Assembly: GCA_963924555.1 (NCBI GenBank)
Contig: OZ004593.1
Location: 6,997,295-7,061,294 of the forward strand
Source of the DNA: Crambe crambe
Taxonomy: Eukaryota; Porifera; Demospongiae; Poecilosclerida; Crambeidae
Direction: 5' to 3'
Length of the DNA stretch: 64,000 nucleotides
In this document: positions 32,182-44,062 of the stretch, piece by piece
How the letters are laid out: every line of letters starts with the position of its first letter
Position numbering within the stretch: position 1 is the first letter of the stretch
Notes under the pieces: generated by a model
Told to the model about the DNA's origin: nothing
The model's database searches: none
What the model saw: the letters and a program-made list of their open reading frames with translations, nothing else
Position numbers and translations under genes: made by a program

Positions 32182-34117
32182 ATGGACCAGAAACAGTTGG
32201 AGTTTAGGAAGCTACTATTCAGAATCAGCGAGAAATTATCTCGTCAGGATTTTGAAGCTCTCACATTTATATGTAGAGATGTTATCTCTGTTTCCCGAAT
32301 GGAGCGAATCAGATCAGCGACCGAGTTATTTCAAGCTTTGACTGAAAGAGGGAAGCTCTCTTCCAAGGATCTGACTTACTTTACTCGTCTATTGACAACT
32401 ATTGGAAAAGAAAGCCTGTTGCTCGATCTCAAAACAGCAGGATACTCTGTCCCGTTATCTCCTTCCCTGCCAACAAGAGACTACCTGTTGCAGGAGTGTC
32501 TCGTCAAGATTGCTCAAGGTCTCTCTTCAACCGAAGTGGACAGACTGATATTTGTGTTACTAGATCCTCTCCATCAAAGTCCAGACAAGATTTTCTCTGC
32601 TACTCAACTGTTTCAGTTGTTGCAACAGAGGCAGTGCATCACGTGTACTAACTTGCGCCCTCTCTATGATGCTCTCCTGGAATTGGGTCGCGTCGATCTC
32701 ACCACTCACATCAACACGTACCTGCAACTAGCTAATCTTCCTTCTTACCAGTTGATTGAGAACAATGGTAAGATTCCGTTCTAGTCCTAGTATAGTATGA
32801 TCTATTATAATTGACACAGGAATGTCAAGACAAGAACCCTTTGCTCCTCCCTTTCCTCCACACCTCGTTGGTGCTTCAACTCCTTCATCTGGTGTGGCTA
32901 GCTATCCGCACGCTTCCATTTCTAGCTCTGGAGACTCTACTTTAGCATCTGATCACTCTGACCTAACCTCTATCGAAGAATCTTCACGTGAAGGTGGAGG
33001 GGGTGCAACACTTCTTGTTTCACCTAGAGCTGCAGAACCCATTGCCCCGTTTGGGCTGAAGTATATTTTCGAGGAAGACAATGAAAGCCAACAGACGCAG
33101 TTATTTCACTCCCTGGCAGTGAAGGAGGGGGAATTAAGGTACAAGGAGCAGGAGATTGAACGGCTACAAAGAGAACTGAGTGAGCAGGTTCAGCGTGGAG
33201 ACAGGGTTATGGAGGAACGAGCTGGAGATCGTGATTTTTACTCAAAGAGTATTCAGGAACTTCAAGCTCACTTAACCATCAAGAATCAGGAAGTGGCTAG
33301 CCTCGTGCGAGAACTGCAGGATTACCACCAACAGATGGCTGCCATGCAGGCTTCATCCCCCGTCAAGGAAGAAGATCTCTACAAGATGGACAAGCAACCA
33401 CACGGGCTCTGTCTCATCTTCAACAATTATGAATTTCATCACCCCTTTGACATGGAGAAAGCTCATCCCTCTAGAGGCGGGGCAAATGTTGACCAGTTCA
33501 ACTTGACCCAAACCTTCAAATACCTCCGTTACGAAGTGATAGTCAAAGAAAACCTCACTGCCCAGCAAATGCAGGACACCCTTTTCGAGATTGCACATCG
33601 GGATCACAAGGGATATGATAGCTTTGTGTGTTGCATCTTGACGCATGGTGAAACCAATGTGGTCCATGGTGCCGATAGCCAAGAAGTGGACCTCTTGCAT
33701 TTTGCTGCAACCATGAAGCTTAGTCCACCACTGAGGGAGAAGCCAAAGATGTTTTTTGTTCAGGCATGTCGTGGTGAAGGGGAAAGTAAGGGTTACGAGA
33801 TACAGAAAGATTCAGGGGGAGCCCAACCTTCCATCACTGCCACTATCCCACAAGAAGCGGACTTTTTTTTTGGCTACGCTACACCAACGGGCAATGCAGC
33901 TTATCGAAGCAAGCGACATGGATCGTGGTACATTTCAGAGCTGTGCAAGGTACTTACACAGCATGCTTACACCCACAACTTAAGTAGCATGATGAAGAAA
34001 GTGAATTACCAAGTGTCCAAGGCCTACACTAAGGAGGGCTTCAAACAATGTCCAGAGTATGTAGATAGGCTACGCAAAGAAGTCCACTTCTTTCATTTCT
34101 TAAAAGGTCAGCTTTAA
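32182..34117 (+). CDS. initiator-type caspase A: two DEDs, coiled coil, caspase domain
   Basis: Two exons, 32182-32767 and 32820-34117, give 627 residues. Two death-effector domains occupy about residues 1-85 and 97-185 (FRKLLFRISEKLSRQDFEAL opens the first). A Ser/Pro linker leads to a heptad-rich helix near 283-365 (EIERLQRELSEQVQ). The protease domain starts at about 383 (HGLCLIFNNYEF). Catalytic His is in CCILTHGE and Cys in FFVQACRGEGE; S1-pocket arginines appear in PSRGGANVD and AAYRSKRHGSW. A QKD-SGG stretch in the subunit linker is a candidate processing site. It resembles caspase-8/10 but with an added coiled coil. All catalytic features are intact. Confidence 0.93.
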
Positions 34118-34165
34118 CTGAAAGTGTGCTGATATTCATATGATTTACTTGAACAAATATTGTTT

Positions 34166-35332
34166 TCATATGGTAACTGTTTTTGCTGGCTCTATTATTT
34201 CTTTGATGACATGAGGTAGCAGCAAATCTTTCACCTGAAAGGAATGAATGCTGATAGTGTTTCATGGGATTAATAAAATGGCCGTACCTCATATTTAAGT
34301 GAAGCTTCATATGTATACTGAATGGTAGTATCAAATATCATGATTCCATTTTGAGACAAGGCCACGATACAGTTTCTTAATCGTGCAATTACTCTTCGCT
34401 CATCTTTGGAGAGCACTGTGATTTGATGATGGTCAGAATTGGTGGCAGGTGCTTGGAACCTTCTTTGAGATCTTTGATGGTCTGTAGATTCATGTGGGCT
34501 AATCCAAACAAATCCGTTGTTCCCTAATATAACACTGGCTCCACATAGTAGATTGTGAAAATGGTTCTTGCAGCGCTTGACAAGACCAGGTGGTACACAA
34601 ACCAAAGTACCTTGAACCAACTTTACTCGTAATAAAAATTAATTTTAAAATTTCTTGTAACACTAACTTTGCCATATTTGAGACTGCGCGTGTGAAGCGA
34701 GAGTGAGCCATCATGGAATACTTGCTGAACTTCAGCCTGCAGGTACTATTTAAATGCTTCACCCTAACAGGAATCCCCACAGGAGCGTACACTAATAAGG
34801 TCTCCTTCGGTAAAGTAGTCTCTCATGTGGAGCTGGTCTTGAACACCCCTCCTTCGAAGTTCTCCTCCTGGTAGGTTAACTGACGACAACAACAGAACTG
34901 ATGAAAGGCGGGAGAAAGTCTCTACTTTCCATCGCTTCTGCTGCACCTACAGCAATAACATCAGGATCTGAAACGGCTTCAACAGCTTTAATGTCATGTA
35001 TAATTATTACCTCTAGTACTCTACCAACCACTACGTCTCCCACTTGACCAGCGTACCTGCAGGCCCTAATTGTCACTCCACTAAATTAAAAAGCATGCAC
35101 ACCTTGACTTCAGTGGTTGGACATATATTAATTTGTTGACTCTCTCTACAGAACCAGCCACTGATGCCCGAATCTCGTCATCCATCAAGTACGTCCCATG
35201 GCCTCTGCACACAACACAGTTCAATCAGCCAATAATCACGACATTATTAATAGTAAACCTCATATATCCAGTATCAGAGGTGATAACATCACCCGGTGAT
35301 ACAAGGTTAGCACAGCTTCTCTCCTCGTCCAT
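34166..35332 (-). CDS. EXOSC2: exosome subunit RRP4 / EXOSC2
   Basis: S1/KH cap subunit of the RNA exosome. It starts MDEERSCANLVSPGDVITSD at 35332 and ends with TGA at 34166-34168. Exons carry YAGQVGDVVVGRV and QQKRWKVETFSRL plus LLLSSVNLPGGELRRRG (S1 domain), HTRSLKYGKL, then GASVILGNNGFVWISP (the KH-type motif) and RVIARLRNCIVAL. About seven short introns interrupt it. The N-terminus is about 20 residues shorter than in human. The stop lies 48 bp from that of caspase A, converging; the start is 72 bp from PNPLA6/7. Confidence 0.93.
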
Positions 35333-35404
35333 CCTCTACACGTGGCTAGCCAGTATACAATTCAACCTTTGAACCTAAAATAATAATTGCCTGGCATAGC
35401 AACG
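35333..35404. promoter_or_regulatory. divergent promoter EXOSC2 / PNPLA6
   Basis: The 72-bp spacer includes CAACCTTTGAACC, whose reverse strand reads GGTTCAAAGGTTG. This could be a weak DR1 or a TCF/LEF-type CCTTTGAA site. There is no TATA box. Confidence 0.35.
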
Positions 35405-38400
35405 ATGGTGGTGTGGTGGGGAGTAGTAGCGATAACTGTACTCCTGGGAGGATTTCTCTGGTATTGCTTAAGGAGATTTCGTATTAAAGGTAGGTTAGAT
35501 AGTTTTATGCACAACTTACTCATTTAGGTAGCACTATTCTAGGAACACCTTCACAACACACTGGAGAGGATAGTAGTCATCATGCTCCTCCAGGGAGAAT
35601 GAGAAAGCGGGATATTGTCCGTTATTATGGCAGAAGGATGATTAGAAAGGTACATAACTTACCAATGTTATGTGCATCAATTAAAACGACTATTTGTGGT
35701 GTAGGCTGGCATGGAGCTTGGGCACCTCAGAAGGCGTCCCAGGGAACGTGTTTTCAGTATAGCAAAACGGTATGTAGCATGTGATTGCGGTGCATGTTAC
35801 TGCAGTGGAATATGAATGTGTCCTTGCCTAGTTGAAAATGGTCATCAGCAGTGTTGGTGATATGTTTACTGTACTGATAATGGTATGCAGTGGCAATTGT
35901 GTAGGTTCCTGCAGGGTCCAGAGATTCCCGAGAGGCAGCTCTACAGAGAGCCACCCGAAGCCTTCTTGGAAGCTGATAATTTGGAGGTCAGTTTATTCTC
36001 CTCTCTGTTTTAGACTGATCGCACTACAATTATGATAGGGAGATACCAATATTCCTGCCGACGTGCTGTATCTCTTAAAGAGTGTCCGGTGAGATCAAGG
36101 AAAAAGTGGTGTGAAGGTGTATTTCAATTGTGCTTTTGTTGGTAGAGCTTTTGGGCACTTTGAGAAGCCACTGTTTATGGAACTTTGTAAGCACGTGGAG
36201 ATAAAGTTTGTACCAGCTGGAGCCATTCTTTTCAGACCAGGTCTGAAAGATGATAGCATATATGTTGTCCGCAATGGTTGCTTAAAGGTCTACATTATTG
36301 AACCAGTCAGTCAAGTTGGTAATTTCAATTGCACACTGGTAATAGGTGTTGTGCATGCTATGCAGGATGGCACAGAGCTGCCTTTGAAAGAGGCTGGCCC
36401 TGGTGACAGTGTTCATAGCATGCTTAGTATTCTGGATGCTCTGACGGGCCACCCTAAGCCATTCAAATCAGTAGCTGCCAAGGCTTTGAGAGATACTTAT
36501 CTGTTACAGTATGTTAACTGTATGGTGTTTGTTCTGCGATCATGCTGTATTTGCAGGGTACACTGTAAGGCCTTTCAAAATTTTTTCGAGGACAATCCGG
36601 ACTCTCTGTTACGGATGGTACAGGTATGCGAGAGGAGCAAAGTCATATTTTGGAGAGTGGTATCGATCTTTAGTATATTACTCGTGGTATAGATCATAAT
36701 GGTTCGGCTTCAGAGGGTTACTTTCCTAGCTCTGAACCACTTTCTCGGTCTTGGGCCAGAGCTCCTCAACCAGGTATGTGTAACGTTAATGAAACTTTTT
36801 TTTTTGTGATAGCATTAATTTTATTTCCCTCAGAAACCAAATTTTTGTTGGGAGTACTCTGTGAGCAAGTTAAAACAGCACTCCTCTCGATTGGAAGATG
36901 TGATGTCAGTGAGCGACGATTCAGTTTCAGCCTCTCATTTCATGAATAGAGATTCTGATTCAGATACTTCCTCTAATACAGTATCAGGAGATAGGCATCC
37001 TGAATCCACCAGAAGACTACATTCAAAAAAACCCATTCATCAAGAACGATCACACCAAGAAAAAGTTTTCATGAAGAACACAGATTCCGATGTTGCAAGT
37101 GATGAGTATTCTGCTTCTCCCAGTGCCAAGCAGAAAGTGGTTGCTATAGACATATCCCAAAATAAGCACTTTACTCACAGGCTTCTTCCAGTCCAGTCTC
37201 CCGAGTTTGACAATGTCATAGATCAGGTCATCTTTTTTCCTTGTTTTTTCTGTGGGGTGGGGGGTTGCCCCATAGCTTGGCTTTAAGTCGGTATAAACTC
37301 TGTCAATGTAGGCAAGAGTTGATCGGCAGGAGTTTTCTGCAGAAGGGTTGATGTATACTGGACCCTCTCCTCCAAGTTCAGTTCCTGCAGGGTCCACCTT
37401 TTCACACTTTGAAAGCAGCGAAGTGCTAAAAGCTGCCACTGAAGACTTGCTGAGGATTTTTCAACTAGAGGTACTGTACTTTTAGTGAGGTACCGTACTT
37501 TTAGTGATTTGAGTGCGAGTGGTTGGTGTTGGTAATGCATGTAGGACGAGTCATTACTCAAGGGTCGTATCCAGCTGATAGAAGTTCCTTCAGCGTCCCT
37601 GTTGGGTCTAGAAGGGGATTTGGAAAATTGTGTTTATTTCATTGCCACTGGGAAGTTAAAAGTGTTTCGGCACACTAGTAAATCAATGCCTGCCAGTTTT
37701 CCTCAGGTAGGTAGGTAGGTAGCGACATTAATTTTAGTGAATATGATGCACTTTCTCCAGGATCTGCTCTATATAGCATACCCTGGAGAATTTTGTGGTG
37801 TTCTCTCAGCTCTTACAGGAGAACCTTCCTTTATAACGATATCTGCTGCTGTGGACTCCTACCTCATAGCCATTACAAAAACCAATCTCTACCAGTGAGC
37901 GTATATTTTCATTGTTTGCAGGTTTGTTTTAGCGAGAGCATTGCTGCAGTATCATGTCTGAGAATCCAAAAGCTGTATGTGGTTTGGCCTATGATTTGGT
38001 ACAACGGCTCTCACCAATCGTGCGACAAATAGACTTTGCACTGGACTGGATGGAACTGGAGGCTGGGAGAGCTCTCTATCGGCAAGATGATGATGCTGAT
38101 TCAGCTTATATAATTTTGAATGGACGTGTTAGATCAGTAGTACGGAAGTCTAATGGAAAGAGGGAGTTGGTGGACGAATATGGGAAAGGAGAAACCATTG
38201 GACTGGTAAGGTTTTAGGGCTTGTCACAAAAATTATATTTCCATGCATCCTAGGTAGAGGTGATGACCAATTCTACTTGTGCAACAACTGTTCATGCCAT
38301 TCGTGACACGGAGCTTGCATGCCTTCCCTCTGGTCTGCTTAACACTATAAAGCTCAAACAGCCCCAGGTGGTGTCAAGGTTAATCCAAGTACTTGGTGAG

Positions 38401-41067
38401 CGCATCTTGGGCAGTTACCACAGAGTCAGCACGCCTCTCTCGACAACTGGACATACTGGCATCCACCTAGCAGGTTTACCATCTATATCATCATGCGTAC
38501 ATGCTGGTAACATTGATTCTCTCTTTGTAGGGCCACCTGAAGCTAAAAAGCACATGATCTCCAACTTGTCTACTGTAGCAGTAGTTCCTATCACTCGTGA
38601 CGTTCCACTTGCTCATTTAACCAGGCACCTCTGCACTGCCATCAATAGTATCGGTTAGTCAATTGCACGGAAAGGTACGTCCACTAACCTGACTTATATA
38701 ATAGCACCCTCTCTGAGGTTAACCAGTGAACTGATAGAGAAGGAGCTCGGTAGTGCAGCTCTGGAAAGGTAGTATCAAATTCCTATATTATGTTGCAAAA
38801 ATATTTACACACGACCAATTTACGTAGCGTGCACGAATTCCGTTTGAGAACGTGGTTGGGTCATCAAGAAGATAACCATAGAATAGTGCTATATCAAGCT
38901 GATGCTGATGTTTCCCCATGGACTGCAAGATGCATTCGGCAGGTTTGAACAGGGAGAGGGATGCTTGATTATGGCAGTTGTTACATCATGTAATACTGTA
39001 GGCAGATTGCATACTTCTTGTTGTGTGGGCCGAAGAGACTCCTTCGGAGCTAATGTCTCATATAGTTAAGCAGGTGGAATCTATATCGGTGAGAGTGCAG
39101 AAAGAACTGGTGCTGCTTCACAAGGAAGGAGTCTTGCATCCTACTGGGACAGTAAAGTGGCTGAATGCCCTTGGGTGGCTCTCTTCTCACTTCCATGTAT
39201 GTGTGTGTGTGTGTCCAACCAATATACATTTGTATTTTTGTAGGTACGCTGCCCACAATCTTTCTTCTATTCTGAACAAGTGAGAGTAGTTTCAGTTTAG
39301 ATACATGCACAGCTAGACTGTTTGAATTCATTGATGTATGATTTTTGCAGGATACTGTGGAAATCGACAGGTCTGTGGTATTATAAAACTGTATCGATTC
39401 TACTGGACGTCTATTATACAGACATTCGGACTTTGCTCGTCTTGCTCGACAGTTGACTGGAACTTCTGTAGGTCTCGTATTAGGAGGAGGTGGAGCTCGA
39501 GGTATTGCTCATGTGGGAGCGCTTAAGGCATTCGCTGAAGCTGGTAATGTCAATTGTGATAACTACAGATAGGGTTATTGTACGTGCCTGTACACAGGTG
39601 TACCAATAGATATGATAGCTGGGACTAGTATCGGAGCTTTTGTTGGTGCTCTATTCTGTGAAGAAAGAGATGCAGAGAAAGTAGAAAGAAGGGCCAGAGA
39701 GTGGTCCAAAGGCATGGCTAGTATAAGTAATCAGGTGATGGATCTCACATACCCATCGACTTCCATGTTTACAGGTATGATCAAATAGGGTGTAAGACAG
39801 TAGACCAGGTTCTAGCCACTCTTGTTTCCAGGAAGAGCTTTTAATGGTCTGATTCATAAAGTATTTGGGGAGAAGCAGATTGAGGTGAGCACGAAAGTCT
39901 CTCCTTGTGTATACATAAGTTTTCAAGCATTATCCCTTAGGACCTCTGGATTCCTTATCTCTGTGTGACTACTGACATTACAGAGTCCAAGATGAGAGTA
40001 CATAGTTCAGGGAGTCTGTGGCGCTATGTTCGTGCCAGCATGTCTCTCTCTGGTTACTTGCCGCCACTCTGTGATCCTGTCGATGGTCATCTCCTACTCG
40101 ATGGCGGCTACGTTAACAATCTCCCAGGTGTGTAGGTAGTACGGCACAGTACCTGATGAAATAATGAGATAATTTGCAGCGGATGTCATTTCGGCACACG
40201 GAGCAGAGACTATCATTGCTATTGACGTCGGATCCCAAGACAATAACGACCTCACTAATTATGGCGACCACATCTCTGGCTGGTATCTGCTGTGGAACAA
40301 AATCAATCCATTTGGAAAGAAGCTTAGAGTGAGTGCATGTGATCTCTGTGCGGTGCAGTAGAATTTATGAAGATCTATCAAGCAGATACCAAACCTCACA
40401 GAAATTCAATCACGTTTGGCATATGTGTCATGTATAAGGCAACTAGAAGCTGTCAAGTCCAACGGCATGTGTGAATATATTCGTCCTCCCATTGACAAGT
40501 ATGATTTTCCAGTCCATAAGGGGTGCACAGCATTTAGAATTTTGTATTACTCATTATTAGCATTGGTACAATTCAGTTTGGCAGTTTTGAAAGTATAGTG
40601 GTAAGTCTGTTCAGTGTGTGTGGATGTTTAGCAAAAGAGGTGTGTATCACGCGCTTGTGCTGCATTTAGCCACTAGGATATCATCACTGTAAGACTGTGA
40701 TGGCTGGATGGCATAATAACCTGAAGATGCACCACTTACTTAGTACTCACTATCAAAGTAATACAAAGCATCAGCGCAGTGATATACTGAACAGGATATC
40801 CAAACAAAATTCCAATTCCGTTCGAGACCTGGTAACTCTGGCAGCTCAGATTCCACTTTCTCAACCGGATAAGGAACTGAGTGCTAGCCGTGGATATTGG
40901 TCGAATCCGGAACTAGATCAGGTAGAAATCGCAACCCAGTGCAGAGTATAATAGTAATGTTAAATTATTGGTAGATATGCAGTGACGGTGATGAAGATGA
41001 TGAAGATAGCGGTGAAACCAAGTTGCCTAAAACTATGTTTACTCTTTCAGACTCTGAACTCACTTAA
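35405..41067 (+). CDS. PNPLA6: neuropathy target esterase-like lysophospholipase (PNPLA6/7)
   Basis: ER-anchored serine hydrolase that deacylates (lyso)phosphatidylcholine. More than twenty small exons run from [20 protein letters not shown] (membrane anchor) to TAA at 41065-41067. Three cyclic-nucleotide-binding-like domains follow: [11 protein letters not shown] with [32 protein letters not shown]; and [20 protein letters not shown]. The patatin domain shows [20 protein letters not shown] (oxyanion loop), [11 protein letters not shown] (GXSXG nucleophile Ser) and [12 protein letters not shown] (Asp of the dyad). [16 protein letters not shown] and [11 protein letters not shown] match the family C-terminal region. 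The tail is acidic ([11 protein letters not shown]). PNPLA6 and PNPLA7 cannot be told apart here. It ends 38 bp before caspase B, converging. Confidence 0.95.
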
Positions 41068-41105
41068 AAATTGAAAATCACAAAAAGTATAATAATATCA
41101 GAGTT

Positions 41106-42889
41106 TCATACTGAAGTGAAGAATTTAATTCCTTTCCTCATTCTAGTAGTGACTTCCATACACTGTTTTACTACTTCTTCTCCACCAGACAATCTGCCTG
41201 CAGCCTGGCTTATCATGTTTGTTACTTTTTCTAGCATCTGTTGTAACGTCAGAGAATATACCGATTGTGGATTCGTCAGTGTTTGTTGGAGTGCATCTGC
41301 GAACCAAGATCCACTTGCAGGACTGGTATAAGCTGGGTTTCCTTCTGTAGAAGCATTAGCAATCAACACGTCACAATCGACATGCAGGATCGGAGCAATA
41401 GGATCTGGTGGGTACAGTTCAGGAGAGTCCACTTCAACGTTGGCTACGCGACATGCCTGAAAGAAAAATAACTTGGGCTTGCCCAGCAATGATGTGTTGG
41501 ACTTTATGGGGTCAATAAACAACGATCGATGCAGAACGACTCCATTACTCCCATAAATTCCAGTTTGATTACCATGAGAGGACACACAACAAACGAAACT
41601 GTCAAATTCCGAGTGATCGAGATTGGCTACTCTGGAGACGAGACTCCTCATGCTGTCGGACGAAAGATCACGATGTAACTTGACTTTGTAATTCAGAAAT
41701 CCAAAGGTCTGTGCAAACAGCTCAGCATCCTTGATAGCACCCTTTCGTTGTTTCAGGCTAACGTGAGGCTTCTGGGGATCAGAATCAAACTTCTCGTTTG
41801 CAATTACAATAGCTAATCCATGTGGGACTCGAACCATGTCGTATAGTGGCACATCATTTTTCGTCCATAATATTTCTTGCAGCTTTGCCAGCTGGCCACA
41901 TAATGAATTCACTTCATCTATCTTCTTCCGAAGCTCGCCTCTCAAAGACTGAATCTCTTTACCACGATCTTCATCAAGTTTGCTATGCAGTTTCTCTATT
42001 TCTTTCTGTTGTCGATCGAGGTGGTTGTCTTGCTCGACAATCTTTGATAAAAGCTGGTGAGTGCTCAATACGGGATCTGGCTGGGAGCTATCAGTTTGGA
42101 TCAAACTACCAGTTGAAGGTGTGTAGAAGTTCTCAGAAGGGGCTGCACCAACAAACAAACAAACAAACACCAAACAAAAGAAGAGTAGATAGTTATTTAA
42201 AACTACGGGCAATGTCACTCACCCTGTTCCTCGGGAGTAGAAAGGCTCATTTTCAAATGTGTCGATTCCCATGCACCTGAAATATAATTATCGATAGAAG
42301 TAGCCAAGTCGAGTCGTCCAATGAGAACAAAGACATGCCTCAGAGGCTGAAGCTGTGTGACACCAACACCAAGAAGGTGGCTTTCTTGAAGTTTGGAAAA
42401 TAATTGCTCTCCTGATTGAATGTCTCTAGCATTTTGGTAATTTATGGATTCACAAATTCCAGCAAAGAAAAGGCTTAAATCACGGATATTATCAGCTGAC
42501 AGACTATCTGATAACTCCCCTAGGAATTTTTTAATTTGAGGCAGTTTAGGTTTTTGGTGTTGAGCAACCGAACAGCTTGTTAACGAGGGAGCAACATCAT
42601 ACGAAGTGGTGGGAGCTGTGGAAAAGCAACTTCTAACACAATCACGTTTGCCAACCTCCTGCAATACTTCCTCCAGAAAAGAGAAGTCGTCCTGCGAGAG
42701 AAGATCCTCACGAGTGGACATCAAGCAGAAAACGTCAAAAGCCGTTCTCGCCTTCTCCAACTGCTGCCTGGGAAGGAAGTCAGAAAGCATAAACTTGATT
42801 TTTTCCACATCAGAATCGCTCATCCTATTTGAAATCTTGTAGAGCCCGTGCCTGAAGGCGAATAATTTCCCTTTGTCATCTTCCTCCAT
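41106..42889 (-). CDS. caspase B: two DEDs, coiled coil, atypical caspase domain
   Basis: Two exons, 42889-42223 and 42142-41106, give 567 residues. I start at MEEDDKGKLFAFRHGLY because the first DED begins there; an in-frame ATG at 42985 would overlap the PIG-C first exon. Two DEDs (about 1-85, 115-205), a coiled coil (KIVEQDNHLDRQQKEIEKL) and a caspase domain from VPHGLAIVIANEKF. The catalytic His (CCVSSHGN) and Cys (FFFQACRV) remain, and QRKGAIKDAE keeps one S1 arginine. But QACxG has become QACRV, and the S1 loop reads PAYTSPASGSW, where caspase-8 has SYRNP, so its arginine is Thr. VEVD-SPE is a possible self-cleavage site. Activity or specificity is probably altered. Confidence 0.9.
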
Positions 42890-42900
42890 TTTCAATTCCT

Positions 42901-42914
42901 TGACCTTTGATCCC
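42901..42914 (-). promoter_or_regulatory. DR1/TCF-like site in the caspase B / PIG-C spacer
   Basis: The reverse strand reads GGGATCAAAGGTCA, one base from the HNF4-type direct repeat. The forward strand contains CCTTTGATC, a perfect TCF/LEF core. It lies inside the 35-bp spacer between the two start codons. Confidence 0.42.
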
Positions 42915-42924
42915 GGGTCCAAAA

Positions 42925-44062
42925 ATGGCTTGGGAAAAGGTGCTTTACAGAAATCAAGATTATCCGGATAATTATGTGGAACCAAGTTACTTTTTAAAGG
43001 AATTGAAAAGAAATTGTAAGATCCTGTACCTCGATTGACCTATTGGCAATGTGCATCTCTATTTCAGTGTATACACCAACTTATACTTTGAGAGAGCTCG
43101 TTTTTTCTTCAGAATGTGTTGTACGACCATTCACATCGTAGGTTAAATTGAAAAATAACGACATTTCTATGTTCTTAATAGAGTTTGTTTGTTTGTATGC
43201 CTTCATTTTTACTCGAAAGAAGGATGGATCAATCCCTTTGTTCTATTTACAATCTGTACATCACTTGCTTTTTTCTTTGCCCTGGCATTTACAGAAGGTA
43301 ACAGTAATAATCAGTGAATACTATAACTTATTTCTGTCATCACAGACGTGATGAAATTTCTGCAGCCGTCCCTGTTTTTACATGGTTTCCTTTGTGGTGT
43401 AGCCCCTATTTTGTGTACTTTAACGCAGTCCATCAGTGACGACACATTATGGGCCATGACTGTAAATGTGAAGATTCTCTCTCTTTTTTGGAGTTATTCT
43501 CTATTTCTTTATGTAGGTAGGTATGCTGATTTTCCACTTGATTTTCTACAATTACAAACAAACAAATCCAGGGTTTGTAATGAAACGACTTTGTATTAGA
43601 AATTAGAATTTTTAATTATAGGGTCTTCAATGCAATATCTTTGAATGCTGCAGTCTTTGCTGCTGTATGTTTGGCATCAATGATGAATGCAGCATTTGAT
43701 GGATTCGTATTAGTTTCTGTTGCCATCAACCTGTTTGTATTCTCTCCAAAATATAACGACGTAAGGACAGAAGTATCAGGTATTAACGAATTTATCAAAA
43801 TTAGTTCTTGGCAGAATATTACCGTATATCTGCTGTTAACTACAATGATTCTATTACTGAACACGTCCCTTCCTGCAACTCTATTTTTCCTTGTGATGAT
43901 CGTGTCTCTCTCATTGATATTTCCGATGTGGCTCTGTTCCTTACAGAATTTAAAGAAGTAAGTAATCGATTTGAAATAATCTTTGTCATAAATAATTTTT
44001 TTAGTAACATATATGGACCTTGGGATGAAGCAGTGATTCATGAAGATGACTATGCTAGCTGA
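42925..44062 (+). CDS. PIGC: GPI-GlcNAc transferase subunit PIG-C
   Basis: Multi-pass ER subunit of the complex that makes GlcNAc-PI, the first step of GPI-anchor synthesis. Six exons, 42925-43015, 43068-43137, 43182-43297, 43346-43520, 43622-43957 and 44005-44062, join in phase to 281 residues (human 297). MAWEKVLYRNQDYPDNYVEP matches the human WQKVLYERQPFPDNYVD start; LCTLTQSISDDTLWAMTV and SLNAAVFAAVCLAS match the membrane core; NIYGPWDEAVIHED is the conserved C-terminus. Several hydrophobic spans fill the protein. It is the last gene before the subtelomere, about 18 kb from the telomeric array. Confidence 0.93.

Noticed and set aside
41822..42280. 152-residue plus-strand frame
   Set aside because: Antisense of caspase B coding sequence and its intron.
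42890..42985. 32-residue N-terminal extension of caspase B from the ATG at 42985
   Set aside because: It would run antisense through the PIG-C start and first exon, and the first DED begins just after the Met at 42889.
43616..44041. 141-residue minus-strand frame
   Set aside because: Antisense of PIG-C exons 5-6, which are well supported by family similarity.
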